A stretch of 64,000 nt of DNA from a virus: positions 1 to 64,000 of the IMG/VR virus record IMGVR_UViG_3300033064_000306. One strand, written 5' to 3'. The position numbers and the translations under genes are program-made. Under the pieces are notes generated by a model. It saw nothing but the letters and a program-made list of their open reading frames with translations, did not search any database and was not told where the DNA came from. Shown in pieces: positions 25,777 through 33,204 of this stretch. Each line of letters starts with the position of its first letter. The stretch's first letter is position 1.

Positions 25777-27332
25777 GTGCTTTCTTTAACTTCTTGCTTG
25801 TACAGGTCAATTATTTTTGTGTGTATAGCAAGTTTATTTTGCAGCAATTGGTACAGCCTTGTCTCTACGGGACTACCCTTAATATGCACTACAGTCATAG
25901 TGTTTTTTTGCCCTTGCCTATCAATACGTGCATTAGCTTGCAAGTAAGTCTCTATAGATGTTACTGGAGCGTACCAAATGATTACGTTAGCTGCGGTTAG
26001 TGTGATACCGTGTGCGGCTGCTTGAGGCTGGATGATAAGCACAGTTGGGTTGGTATCTTCCTGGAACTTTTTAAATATTTCCGTACGTTTATTTACTGGC
26101 ACTGCACCATTAATTACTTCACATGTAATACCTTTGCTTTTTAAATAGGTATTTAATAATTCTATCGTGTGAGTAAATGGTACAAAGACGAGAACTTTGT
26201 GGCTAGCTTCTTCAATAACCTCTTCAACAACTCGTAACCGATTAGAAACATCGAATTCAACAACAGCACCAGTATCAGAATACACAGCACCACCACTAAT
26301 TTGCAGAAGTTTATTAAGATTAACAGCAGCATTGACAGTTGAGACTTCTTCTCCAGCAGCGACCATGAGCATCTCTTTCTTGAGTAGCTTGTAGTATTTT
26401 TCCTGTTGCGCAGTAAGGGGGGCGTCCCTTGAAACATAAGTAATCTCCGGTAGATCAAGGCAATCTTCTTTTCTATATCGTATTGCTGGTTGCAGTGCGG
26501 CAAATACTGTTTGGTTAGCATCAGGTCTTGGCATCCATTTAAACTTGGTGATGTTCACCATAGTCTGATCTCTAAAGCTACCAAAGAATCTAGGTACGTT
26601 TTGGGGTACGGTTAGCTTAGCTAAACCAAAAGCATCTGTAGGACTTTGTGCGGCTGGTGTGCCTGTCATCATCCATAACCATGTACGAGGGGTAAGGATT
26701 TTATTCATGGTTTTCCAGCGCTTTGTGGTAACCGTTTTATATGCGTTAGCTTCATCAATAATGATGAGGTCAAAGTTATTACGTAGGATATCTTCGGCTA
26801 CTATCTCTACCCCGTCATAGTTAATAATGACAAACTCGGCATCACTATCAATAACTGCTTTACGTTTAGTGCGGTCCCCGTAAGCTATGCCAACCTTGCG
26901 GTGCATAGTAAATTTAAACAAGTCGGCTTGCCATGCAGATTGCATGATAGATAGGGGGCAGATAATCAAGGCACGTAGTATCTTCTTTTGATTCATTAGG
27001 TAATCAGCCGCCCAAATTGCTGAGGCAGTTTTACCTGTACCCTGTTCGTTAAAACAAAATGAACGCTTATTTAATGTAAGAAAGTTAGCCGTGTCCTTTT
27101 GATGTTCCATCGGCTTAAACAACCCAGGCCAACTGTAATCACGCTGGATAGGAGATGGTACGTTTTTAACTTTTAATTGGTTAAGTGCTTGGGCTTCTTC
27201 CAACCCCCAATAAACGGCAACTTTATGTACGTCACCGTTGGTCTCAATAATCTTACTTTTTTTAATGCACTCAGTTACAAGCTGTGGTCTGCGAGTATTT
27301 ATTAAAAGTACTTGGTTATCTAGTATTTCCAT
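25773..27332 (-). CDS. SNF2-family DEAD-like helicase/ATPase
   Basis: A 519-residue superfamily 2 ATPase. Walker A GTGKT is at 98-102, the DExx-type motif LIIIDEANAY has D193-E194-A-N, WMMTGTPAAQ is motif III-like, and QANARIDRQGQKN matches motif VI with the typical SNF2 GQ. Such phage proteins remodel or translocate on double-stranded DNA during replication or recombination. The length is typical of minimal SNF2 cores. It overlaps the HNH gene upstream by 17 nt, and its 3' end contains the promoter for the next unit. Confidence 0.85.
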   Translation of the reverse strand: MEILDNQVLLINTRRPQLVTECIKKSKIIETNGDVHKVAVYWGLEEAQALNQLKVKNVPSPIQRDYSWPGLFKPMEHQKDTANFLTLNKRSFCFNEQGTGKTASAIWAADYLMNQKKILRALIICPLSIMQSAWQADLFKFTMHRKVGIAYGDRTKRKAVIDSDAEFVIINYDGVEIVAEDILRNNFDLIIIDEANAYKTVTTKRWKTMNKILTPRTWLWMMTGTPAAQSPTDAFGLAKLTVPQNVPRFFGSFRDQTMVNITKFKWMPRPDANQTVFAALQPAIRYRKEDCLDLPEITYVSRDAPLTAQQEKYYKLLKKEMLMVAAGEEVSTVNAAVNLNKLLQISGGAVYSDTGAVVEFDVSNRLRVVEEVIEEASHKVLVFVPFTHTIELLNTYLKSKGITCEVINGAVPVNKRTEIFKKFQEDTNPTVLIIQPQAAAHGITLTAANVIIWYAPVTSIETYLQANARIDRQGQKNTMTVVHIKGSPVETRLYQLLQNKLAIHTKIIDLYKQEVKEST

Positions 27333-27660
27333 TTTTAGTTTTTGGCTTTGGCTTCGGTTTGGCTTTATTTATTTTTACGGTATGGTCTGAGTTGCGGCTG
27401 AAAGATCTATTTTGATGTTTTGTTTCAATTTTTAAGTTCTTAGCTGAGTTAGTACCACCTTTGGATAAAGGCTTAACATGTTCAATATCTTTACCCTCAC
27501 GAATCTCTGCAGTACGGTCTGAATCTTTTGGGTCATCATAGTGTTTTTTATCAATTGTGTAGCGTGCTCTTGCTCTAGCATTGCGTGTGGGTTGTTCACC
27601 CCTAGCTTTTTGCTGTTCATATTCTTTCTTGTACGGTCTTGGTTTGTTCACATAAGGCAT
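27316..27660 (-). CDS. HNH endonuclease, small basic
   Basis: A 114-residue, strongly basic protein. The HNH core is GKDIEHVKPLSKGGTNSAKNLKIETKHQNRS (about 60-90), with EH as the first metal-binding pair, an Asn in NSAKNL and a final H-x-x-N in KHQN. The tail is a run of Lys-Pro dipeptides. It could be a homing enzyme or take part in DNA processing; small HNH proteins also assist terminase, but here it neighbours a SNF2 helicase. Confidence 0.75.
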   Translation of the reverse strand: MPYVNKPRPYKKEYEQQKARGEQPTRNARARARYTIDKKHYDDPKDSDRTAEIREGKDIEHVKPLSKGGTNSAKNLKIETKHQNRSFSRNSDHTVKINKAKPKPKPKTKNGNTR

Positions 27661-27817
27661 ATTTATCCTCTTCTTTCCTGTAAAAATAGACGGTTCCGTC
27701 CCCTAATACCACGTATTTTGGCATGTTTTCGGGGTCAGTTCCAGTCAATTCTTTGAGGAGTTTATCCATCTCATCCTCAATATCTACCCAACCAACAAAA
27801 GGAATAGGTTCTATCAT
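27617..27817 (-). CDS. Small acidic protein, unknown
   Basis: A 66-residue protein joined to the glycosyltransferase upstream by an ATGA overlap and overlapping the HNH gene by 44 nt. It is acidic (VDIEDEMDKLLKELTG) with a beta-like segment (KYVVLGDGTVYFYRKEEDKY). I do not recognise a family. Good codon structure and coupling support its being real. Confidence 0.6.
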   Translation of the reverse strand: MIEPIPFVGWVDIEDEMDKLLKELTGTDPENMPKYVVLGDGTVYFYRKEEDKYALCEQTKTVQERI

Positions 27818-28584
27818 GCTGATCTAGGTAGTTGTCCGCTAAATGTGTATGTACCTGTGTGACCAAAAGCTGCCCAAGGTGCGGCATAAACTTTAAACCC
27901 TGCTTCACGAGCGATCTTACAAAAGTGGTAATCCTCAGATAGCAAACGGTTAGATTCTTCATCGATGCTTGTAGCAAAGAACTCTTTAATAATCTTTACC
28001 TTACGCACTACATCTACTGCATGGTACATATCGTTGGTATAGCTAGGTACTTTATCAGCCAGCTTATCAAATACACTACGCTTAATTAGCATAAACCCTG
28101 TACCACCATTAGCAATCTCCATCGGCTCCATAATTGGACCACTCGCTGTATGCGTATTGCTTGGTAGGTTTACTACAAAGGCGCCTGTATAATTACTTAG
28201 TTCTGCTGGCGGTATGCCACGTTTAACTGCCGCCTCTACTTCTACCCAGTTAATTTCTTTCTTAGGATATAGACCACAGATAATATCTTTGTTTGCTTTA
28301 ACCATCATTGGAATATCATTAGGGTTAAAGCTAATGTCGGCATCAATAAACATTAGGTGAGTTGCATCAGACTCAAGGAAGTCGTAAGCCATGCTGTTAC
28401 GGGCACGGGTAATCAATGACTCATTCATCATAAACGAGTAGTACATCTGTATATTGTTGGCTCCGCAAGCACCCACTAACTGCATTACACCTGACGCATA
28501 CAAACCTGTGCACATACCGCCGTACATTGGTGTAGCTACAAATAATTTAGTTTGGGTTGGGGTGATTTGAATTACATCGTTCAT
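27814..28584 (-). CDS. Glycosyltransferase, GT-A fold
   Basis: A 256-residue protein with the N-terminal nucleotide-binding strand KLFVATPMYGG and a DxD metal-binding motif in LMFIDADISF (about 94-103), preceded by SLITRARNSMAYDFLES. These are features of GT-A glycosyltransferases that use nucleotide sugars. It lacks a signal peptide or membrane segment. It overlaps the second GT-A gene upstream by ATGA and belongs to the glycan cluster 27.8-32.6 kb. The acceptor (phage DNA, virion protein or host surface glycan) is unknown. Confidence 0.75.
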   Translation of the reverse strand: MNDVIQITPTQTKLFVATPMYGGMCTGLYASGVMQLVGACGANNIQMYYSFMMNESLITRARNSMAYDFLESDATHLMFIDADISFNPNDIPMMVKANKDIICGLYPKKEINWVEVEAAVKRGIPPAELSNYTGAFVVNLPSNTHTASGPIMEPMEIANGGTGFMLIKRSVFDKLADKVPSYTNDMYHAVDVVRKVKIIKEFFATSIDEESNRLLSEDYHFCKIAREAGFKVYAAPWAAFGHTGTYTFSGQLPRSA

Positions 28585-29273
28585 TTATTTCTCCATGGTA
28601 AGTTTACATATGCTTTTTTCATTACTTCATTTCCTTCTTCAAACATTTTTAACAAACGGTCTGGTGCTGTGTAGTTAACTGTGGCTTCTCCTGTACAACC
28701 GAAGCTAGGCAGGGCTTTAGCAATTTCTTTGTAGAACATTCTGTCAGCGCCCCATTGCCCGTAGAAAGCATGAGCAATATTGACCAAATACTCACGCTTA
28801 AAGCAATAACAGTTAGTGTCAACAAAGTTAAGAGTATTATCATAAAACGTCGGGTATCTACCGAGTGCCTCGCAATCATCATCGCAAACATATTGTCCTC
28901 GTTCATCGTATATTTTCCTTAAAGAATGAGCCCACATTAAATCTTTGCTTTTTATTTTATTGATCATGGTTTCTACATGGTTTGACTCGAACCAATTGTC
29001 CTCATCTAGAAATAAGATGTAATCGGCATTTACCATTAGCGGTATAGCGGCATATACTCGGTGTCCATACCAGCCGTTACCTCCTACATTTTCAGGCAGA
29101 GTTATTTTTCTTCTTTGCCTGTCGCCATACTCTGTTTCAAAGATGTGTATGTTGGTTAGCTTGCCATCCTCAACAATCAGATGCTCGGTTGGAATCGTTT
29201 GGTCTTGCACACTTTCCATAGCACGATTAACCGTATCTTTCCCAGTAGTCGGAGTGATTACCATTACTCGCAT
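28581..29273 (-). CDS. Family 2-like glycosyltransferase
   Basis: A 230-residue GT-A glycosyltransferase. The first strand and loop read MRVMVITPTTGKDTVNRAMESVQDQ, typical of GT2, and the metal-binding DxD-type motif is FLDEDNW near residue 92. LPENVGGNGWYGHR and NCYCFKREYL are consistent with the sugar-nucleotide and acceptor regions. It is one of two adjacent GT-A enzymes coupled by ATGA, downstream of a radical SAM gene. The acceptor is unknown. Confidence 0.8.
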   Translation of the reverse strand: MRVMVITPTTGKDTVNRAMESVQDQTIPTEHLIVEDGKLTNIHIFETEYGDRQRRKITLPENVGGNGWYGHRVYAAIPLMVNADYILFLDEDNWFESNHVETMINKIKSKDLMWAHSLRKIYDERGQYVCDDDCEALGRYPTFYDNTLNFVDTNCYCFKREYLVNIAHAFYGQWGADRMFYKEIAKALPSFGCTGEATVNYTAPDRLLKMFEEGNEVMKKAYVNLPWRNK

Positions 29274-29368
29274 GTTTTACCCTTTCCAACGTAGCCATAC
29301 ATAATACTCAACGGAAACCAGCGTTTAACTACAAAAATGTAGCGAACCCCAAATATCTTTACTCTCAT
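29264..29368 (-). CDS. 34-residue basic peptide, coupled microgene
   Basis: Thirty-four codons encode a basic, aromatic peptide (MRVKIFGVRYIFVVKRWFPL, then IMYGYVGKGK). Its ATG overlaps the TGA of the upstream 53-residue gene (ATGA), and its TAA lies just inside the glycosyltransferase start, so both junctions match the coupling used throughout this operon. The composition suggests membrane association. No family is recognised, so being coding rests on the junctions. Confidence 0.45.
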   Translation of the reverse strand: MRVKIFGVRYIFVVKRWFPLSIMYGYVGKGKTCE

Positions 29369-29526
29369 ACGTTACTAATCTCCCTTTCTTTAATCATGGC
29401 ATCGGCTATCTCGTACGCACGGGCTACTGCTACTTCATCCCAGCTTTTAAACGACGTATCAAACTTCCAATCGCCAGCGCAAATACCAGCCATAGCTCTT
29501 GCCGCAAATTCATCTCTTAAGTTCAT
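29365..29526 (-). CDS. 53-residue LRDxFA-family small protein
   Basis: A short protein with an N-terminal NLRDEFAARAMAGI and a C-terminal helix VARAYEIADAMIKERE. The same layout appears in the 65-residue protein at 33007 (LRDCFAM, then AYTIADAMVEAR), so the phage has two paralogues. I recognise this family of tiny proteins from many phages, without known function. It starts within the stop of the radical SAM gene (ATGA at 29523-29526) and ends in another ATGA. Confidence 0.7.
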   Translation of the reverse strand: MNLRDEFAARAMAGICAGDWKFDTSFKSWDEVAVARAYEIADAMIKEREISNV

Positions 29527-30392
29527 ATAGTTACCTCCCGCACGTTTTCACAGGATTTACAAATACTGCATTTAGAATACTCAGGGGTTTCGTTAATGGC
29601 GATCAAATCCAGTAAGGGTTTACCCTGCATTACTTCGTCATAGGTTTGAGTGAGAAAATTTCCAATGACATGTTTAAGGTCATAGTCCATACAACATAAA
29701 ACCACAGAGCCATCAGGAAGAAGAACATTCCGATCATAGAAGGGTGTTGACCTACAAGTTAGAGAGAACTTATTATGCGGGGTCAGGCTGATTGCCTGCC
29801 CTTTAATCTGCTCCACATTAAGGCTATCTGCCCTAGTGTGACCCACCCATCCGGCTAACTGCCCCACAATAGGCTGTAAATCAGGATGCACAATGCCTGA
29901 CTTATCCATAGTCATTGCACCTACTCTGCAAGGAACATTTAACGTAGACATTACTTGTAGGGCTTTCATCCATTCTTCGCTATTCTTCCAGCCTTTCATA
30001 TTGCCGTTGGCATCAGGTAGATGGAGCATAACTACTTCGACTTGGTTAGGGTGATCTTCAAGTACTTTCTTTACCTTCTCAGGATCAGTCATACCATACA
30101 GGGTCGTGTATATAGCAACGCTATATCCCATATACAAAACTTCTTCTAGCATTGCCGTACAGTCAGGGTTAGCCCAAGGTTCTGACATACCTGAGAAATC
30201 GATGCGTGTATCTCTTGGTAGTTTGACCAGCATTTTTGTTAAGTCAGTTTGACTCATATACTTGGTGCCTTCGCCATAGCTATCTCGTAAGTTATCTTGT
30301 GGACAAAACGAGCACATCAAGGGGCAACCTATCATGGTAGTCAATTCCATAACAGGTCCATCGTGGTGGGTTATTCCATACTTCTCTCTCAT
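29523..30392 (-). CDS. Radical SAM/SPASM enzyme
   Basis: A 289-residue radical SAM enzyme. The CxxxCxxC that binds the catalytic 4Fe-4S cluster is CPLMCSFC (C23, C27, C30). DFSGMSEPWANPD resembles the SAM-binding GGEP-type loop. The C-terminal part has a SPASM-like Cys set (LTCRSTP, LCCMDYD, KCSICKSC) for an auxiliary cluster. SPASM enzymes modify peptides or sugars. In this operon, between glycosyltransferases and an FkbM methyltransferase, sugar or nucleotide-sugar modification is the most likely job. The substrate is unknown. Confidence 0.85.
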   Translation of the reverse strand: MREKYGITHHDGPVMELTTMIGCPLMCSFCPQDNLRDSYGEGTKYMSQTDLTKMLVKLPRDTRIDFSGMSEPWANPDCTAMLEEVLYMGYSVAIYTTLYGMTDPEKVKKVLEDHPNQVEVVMLHLPDANGNMKGWKNSEEWMKALQVMSTLNVPCRVGAMTMDKSGIVHPDLQPIVGQLAGWVGHTRADSLNVEQIKGQAISLTPHNKFSLTCRSTPFYDRNVLLPDGSVVLCCMDYDLKHVIGNFLTQTYDEVMQGKPLLDLIAINETPEYSKCSICKSCENVREVTI

Positions 30393-30610
30393 TTTTCTTG
30401 TGCCTTTTTATTAAATTCTTTTACTTCTTTCCACCATTCGGCTGAATATTTTGCTGGCTTTATTTCTTGTATTTTCATAGCCTTGTTAAACTTGTCTTTC
30501 CAATATTCAATTTCTTCTTGTTGCTTGCGTAGCATGGCTTGTGCTTGAGTTCCCCAATCGTGTGGCTCACCATATGTATTAAATACATCAGCTAGTTCAT
30601 TTGCGTTCAT
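30389..30610 (-). CDS. Small protein, MNANE start, unknown
   Basis: A 73-residue protein. I placed the start at 30610 (MNANELADVFN) because GAAAGGCACAAGA precedes it; the longer frame to 30676 has no such site. It is helical and charged (QAMLRKQQEEIEYWKDKF) and ends KKAQEK. The first 16 nt of the gene are identical to the start of the gene at 31075, and both proteins end in AQEK, suggesting an old duplication or shared recombination ends. It overlaps the radical SAM gene by ATGA. Confidence 0.65.
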   Translation of the reverse strand: MNANELADVFNTYGEPHDWGTQAQAMLRKQQEEIEYWKDKFNKAMKIQEIKPAKYSAEWWKEVKEFNKKAQEK

Positions 30611-30629
30611 TCTTGTGCCTTTCTTAGTA

Positions 30630-30701
30630 TTAAAGAATAAGTAATCCAAGTAGCCAGCCACAAGCAAAGCCAGCAATAAATAAATAATATTCAGGTTTCA
30701 T
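30630..30701 (-). CDS. 23-residue membrane peptide
   Basis: Twenty-three codons encode MKPEYYLFIAGFACGWLLGL and a final hydrophobic LIL, a single predicted membrane segment. The ATG overlaps the TGA of the upstream gene (ATGA at 30698-30701), and the stop is 19 nt before the next ribosome binding site and start. It fits a phage single-pass micropeptide. Function is unknown, and its coding status rests on coupling and composition. Confidence 0.5.
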   Translation of the reverse strand: MKPEYYLFIAGFACGWLLGLLIL

Positions 30702-31075
30702 TTCTCTTGTGCCTTTTCTTCAATAGCCCATAATATTTCGTTGCAAGCATCTATCCAACCATCTGCATAAGTATCTTCATAAGATTTACATGGTGGAACA
30801 TCATCGCTTTGAAAGTCTTTGATAATCTTGATGGCTTCTGTTAGTGTCTTTGTTTTTAATTTTTCAATCTCTTCACGCATCGTACCAATTACATAATCTG
30901 CGTTATCTAATAAAGCATCTACCTCTGATTTTGATGGTTTATATGGATGGGTGTAGAGTGGCATGGTAATTCCCATGTTATCCACTTTATTTTCTGAAAC
31001 GCAATCGGCTAAATACAATGCCTCATCTTTGAATCTATCCAAGTTAATCCACGCTACTGGTTCATTTGCGTTCAT
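30698..31075 (-). CDS. Small protein, MNANE start, unknown
   Basis: A 125-residue protein. The start at 31075 (MNANEPVAWINLD) forms an ATGA overlap with the FkbM gene and has GGAAGG nine bases upstream; an ATG at 31084 lies too close to that site. Residues 1-45 (EPVAWI, ALYLADCVSE, MPLYTHPYK) resemble a small domain seen in many phage hypothetical proteins. The rest is a charged helical region with a Cys-containing segment (DDVPPCKSYEDTY). It ends EKAQEK. No function is known. Confidence 0.65.
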   Translation of the reverse strand: MNANEPVAWINLDRFKDEALYLADCVSENKVDNMGITMPLYTHPYKPSKSEVDALLDNADYVIGTMREEIEKLKTKTLTEAIKIIKDFQSDDVPPCKSYEDTYADGWIDACNEILWAIEEKAQEK

Positions 31076-31794
31076 TTGTACCATCCTTCGGGCATATGAC
31101 GATCAGGTTTATCTAATACGTTTGGTTGATCTAATGGGTGTGGTAACTCATCAGCAAACCCTTCAGCATCAGCCCTATCTTTGCGCAACAACGTCAGTTC
31201 AAATACGCTGGGGAAAAAGACTTCATCGTACTGGATGAATGGGCAGTTGTTGTTAGGATGGATATGAACTACATGAAAATCTTCCAACAACTTTGCAAAG
31301 AAAGTCTGCACCAAACCAAAAGCTATTGGATGAAACCAATGTTGGGTATTGTGAACTTCAATAGCTATGATGCGAAATCTGTTTAAAGTATTGCGATCAG
31401 CAGCCAATATTGTTTCATATTCAGCGCCTTCAATATCCATCTGCAGAATATAGCTGTCCATAAAGGCATGATGATCCGACATCCAGCTAATCAAAGTCAT
31501 AGTTTGGTCAGTGTACAAACCACTTAAATGCTTTTTAGTAAATGAGGATACCTCTAATCCTTTTGGCACACCATCCACAGAGCCATCAGCCAAGTGTGAA
31601 CGGATGCCACGGTTAAGTAAGTCTTGTTCAAAGCTGGCTGTAACATCAACACCTGGGGAGAAGCAGGCTGTAATGCCTTCTAAATCGTCAGGAAGCAGGT
31701 AACCACCATCGTTAGCGCCACCAACACGGATCAAGTTATACTTGGTCTTAACAGGGCGTAGCGATTTAATTATGGATTTTAATTTATCTTTCAT
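31072..31794 (-). CDS. FkbM-family methyltransferase
   Basis: A 240-residue SAM-dependent methyltransferase of the FkbM type. The motifs are LIRVGGANDGGYLL (SAM-binding region), CFSPGVDVTASFEQDL, and LQMDIEGAEYETI, the characteristic FkbM motif, at about 117-129. FkbM enzymes methylate hydroxyl groups of sugars or other small molecules. It is coupled by ATGA to the fucosyltransferase-like gene, so it may cap or modify the same glycan. Confidence 0.85.
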   Translation of the reverse strand: MKDKLKSIIKSLRPVKTKYNLIRVGGANDGGYLLPDDLEGITACFSPGVDVTASFEQDLLNRGIRSHLADGSVDGVPKGLEVSSFTKKHLSGLYTDQTMTLISWMSDHHAFMDSYILQMDIEGAEYETILAADRNTLNRFRIIAIEVHNTQHWFHPIAFGLVQTFFAKLLEDFHVVHIHPNNNCPFIQYDEVFFPSVFELTLLRKDRADAEGFADELPHPLDQPNVLDKPDRHMPEGWYK

Positions 31795-32645
31795 TTCACT
31801 ATGCTCCTTACAAATTGAATTGCCCCATCGAGGCTAGGTTCTTTAGTTATCAAAGGTTGTGTGTATATATTTTCATACCATATTTCTTTGGTGTCGTAGT
31901 CTTTAATTGATTGCACAAGTTGTTTCATGTCTAAATTTTCTTGATAATTAAAAAAAGCCTTTATATTAAATTCCCGTAGCACCGACATATCACCACTATA
32001 TATAGGCACAGTTAATCCAGCATAGGCATCAATCAGCTTCTCAGTAATGTAGCCATCGTACACAGAGTTCTCAGGACAAAGGGAAAACTTGTAGTCCTTG
32101 AGCAGATCAAACTTTGAACCCCTCAATGCTTTACCAAACATGTTGCCATAGCCATCGACTTGTTTGTACTTTGATATGCTGTAAAATAGATTAATGCGTA
32201 GCCCTTCTGGGTTACCAGCGATAAGCGCACAAAACTTATCTTTGCCTGTTGTATCTAGCTTACGTGAGCGCATCAGGTTTTTAATATCAATCAATGGTTC
32301 GTAGCCATGATTATTACTACCAACACAACGTGGCTTCTCTTCAAACCCATCCCAAGCTAGCCTCGAATACCATAGTGGTAAGCGCACATTACGACCGCCG
32401 TAAGTATCATAGTCAAAAGACAAAGAGTGGTTGTACCCAATATAGTTTGGACGAATGTTCTCACCGATGTAGGATAGCGTTTTAGTTGGGTCAGTTTGCA
32501 CGTTTCCAAATACTGAAGTAACCACGAGATCAGCCTCGTGTGGGTTAGTAGTATAAGTAAGATCAGCAAAGCAACTGCGAAAGAAAAAATCAAAGAAATC
32601 CCCATCAAATGCTCCCTCCCAAAAGTTAGTTATACACAACTTCAA
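31791..32645 (-). CDS. GT10 (alpha-1,3-fucosyltransferase-like) glycosyltransferase
   Basis: A 284-residue enzyme starting at TTG (32645), with GAGGAGG nine bases upstream; TTGA also overlaps the stop of a 55-residue gene. The family 10 signature runs from 185 to 219: YKFSLCPENSVYDGYITEKL followed by DAYAGLTVPIYSG, the GDP-fucose-binding region of alpha-1,3/4-fucosyltransferases. It is shorter than bacterial Lewis-antigen enzymes and lacks heptad repeats. It would transfer fucose or a related sugar; the acceptor is unknown. It is first of the glycan cluster that continues with FkbM, radical SAM and two GT-A enzymes. Confidence 0.85.
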   Translation of the reverse strand: MKLCITNFWEGAFDGDFFDFFFRSCFADLTYTTNPHEADLVVTSVFGNVQTDPTKTLSYIGENIRPNYIGYNHSLSFDYDTYGGRNVRLPLWYSRLAWDGFEEKPRCVGSNNHGYEPLIDIKNLMRSRKLDTTGKDKFCALIAGNPEGLRINLFYSISKYKQVDGYGNMFGKALRGSKFDLLKDYKFSLCPENSVYDGYITEKLIDAYAGLTVPIYSGDMSVLREFNIKAFFNYQENLDMKQLVQSIKDYDTKEIWYENIYTQPLITKEPSLDGAIQFVRSIVK

Positions 32646-32809
32646 AATAAAGCCTCCTCAAATGTACTTAGATCAATCATCATCTTCTTTAAGCGTAATC
32701 GTTTGAACGTCCACCCAACTCTCCCATTTACGATTTGGCGTGCTTCTTCTTGCCTTGAAACCACTCGCATCAGGTCTTGGTTTTCGTCGTAGATTCGGTA
32801 CTGATTCAT
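32642..32809 (-). CDS. 55-residue YRIYDE-family small protein
   Basis: The product starts MNQYRIYDENQDLMRVVSR, continues EEARQIV and GWTFKRLRLKK, and resembles a group of short phage proteins beginning with a YRIYD strand. I start it at 32809 because the longer frame to 32869 has an unrelated N-terminus. Its TGA overlaps the TTG start of the GT10 gene (TTGA). The same DNA also encodes part of a 77-residue protein in another frame (32673-32906), so the two overlap extensively and one may be spurious. Confidence 0.55.
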   Translation of the reverse strand: MNQYRIYDENQDLMRVVSRQEEARQIVNGRVGWTFKRLRLKKMMIDLSTFEEALF

Positions 32810-32906
32810 AGTTAGGTAGCTTAGTAAATGTTGGAATGTCAAGAGGTAACTTACGTAGCACCTCATCAACTATCTCAATCAAGAGCAGTTTGTCACGCTT
32901 CCGCAT
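32673..32906 (-). CDS. 77-residue basic protein, overlapping frame
   Basis: An alternate-frame product starting MRKRDKLLLIEIVDEVLRKL, then PDASGFKARRSTPNRKWESWVD and an acidic end KEDDD. The amphipathic start and Trp-containing tail look like a real small protein, but no strong ribosome binding site precedes it. It overlaps the secreted-peptide gene at its start by 28 nt and the 55-residue gene by 137 nt. It ends 28 nt before the GT10 start. Real or shadow cannot be settled by eye. Confidence 0.45.
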   Translation of the reverse strand: MRKRDKLLLIEIVDEVLRKLPLDIPTFTKLPNYESVPNLRRKPRPDASGFKARRSTPNRKWESWVDVQTITLKEDDD

Positions 32907-33010
32907 ATCGTACAGTTAATTATCTTGCCATTAATTATTAAGGTTTCAATACGACATGCGTAAGCATAGGTAACGCTTAGCAACAGACCGGCAACTATTA
33001 GTTTTTTCAT
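32879..33010 (-). CDS. 43-residue exported Cys-containing peptide
   Basis: The peptide has a classical signal sequence (MKKLIVAGLLLSVTYAYA) with likely signal peptidase I cleavage after A18. A mature part of about 25 residues has four Cys (C19, C33, C36, C42; NGKIINCTICGS). Short exported peptides with this NGK-x-x-x-CTIC pattern occur in other phages. The ATG overlaps the stop of the upstream gene (ATGA at 33007-33010). The product would act in the periplasm; its function is unknown. Confidence 0.65.
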   Translation of the reverse strand: MKKLIVAGLLLSVTYAYACRIETLIINGKIINCTICGSVTNCS

Positions 33011-33204
33011 TTCACTCTCCTTTTTTTAGCGGCAACAATGCCAACTTCTTGTTTTGGTTCTTTGCTACGTGCTTCTACCATTGCATCTGCTATGGTGTAC
33101 GCTCTTTGTGCTAATTCACTTTCGGAGTGGTTATCTTTATATGCTATAACTAACCCCAACATACTAAACATTGCAAAGCAATCCCTTAAATCATTCTCGT
33201 TCAT
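33007..33204 (-). CDS. 65-residue LRDxFA-family small protein
   Basis: Paralogue of the 53-residue protein at 29365. It shares NDLRDCFAMFSMLG at the N-terminus and LAQRAYTIADAMVEAR in the C-terminal helix, with an added basic tail (AAKKRRVK). The spacing of the two conserved segments suggests a small two-helix domain. It is coupled by ATGA to the Cas4-like nuclease gene upstream and to the exported peptide downstream. No function is known. Confidence 0.7.
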   Translation of the reverse strand: MNENDLRDCFAMFSMLGLVIAYKDNHSESELAQRAYTIADAMVEARSKEPKQEVGIVAAKKRRVK

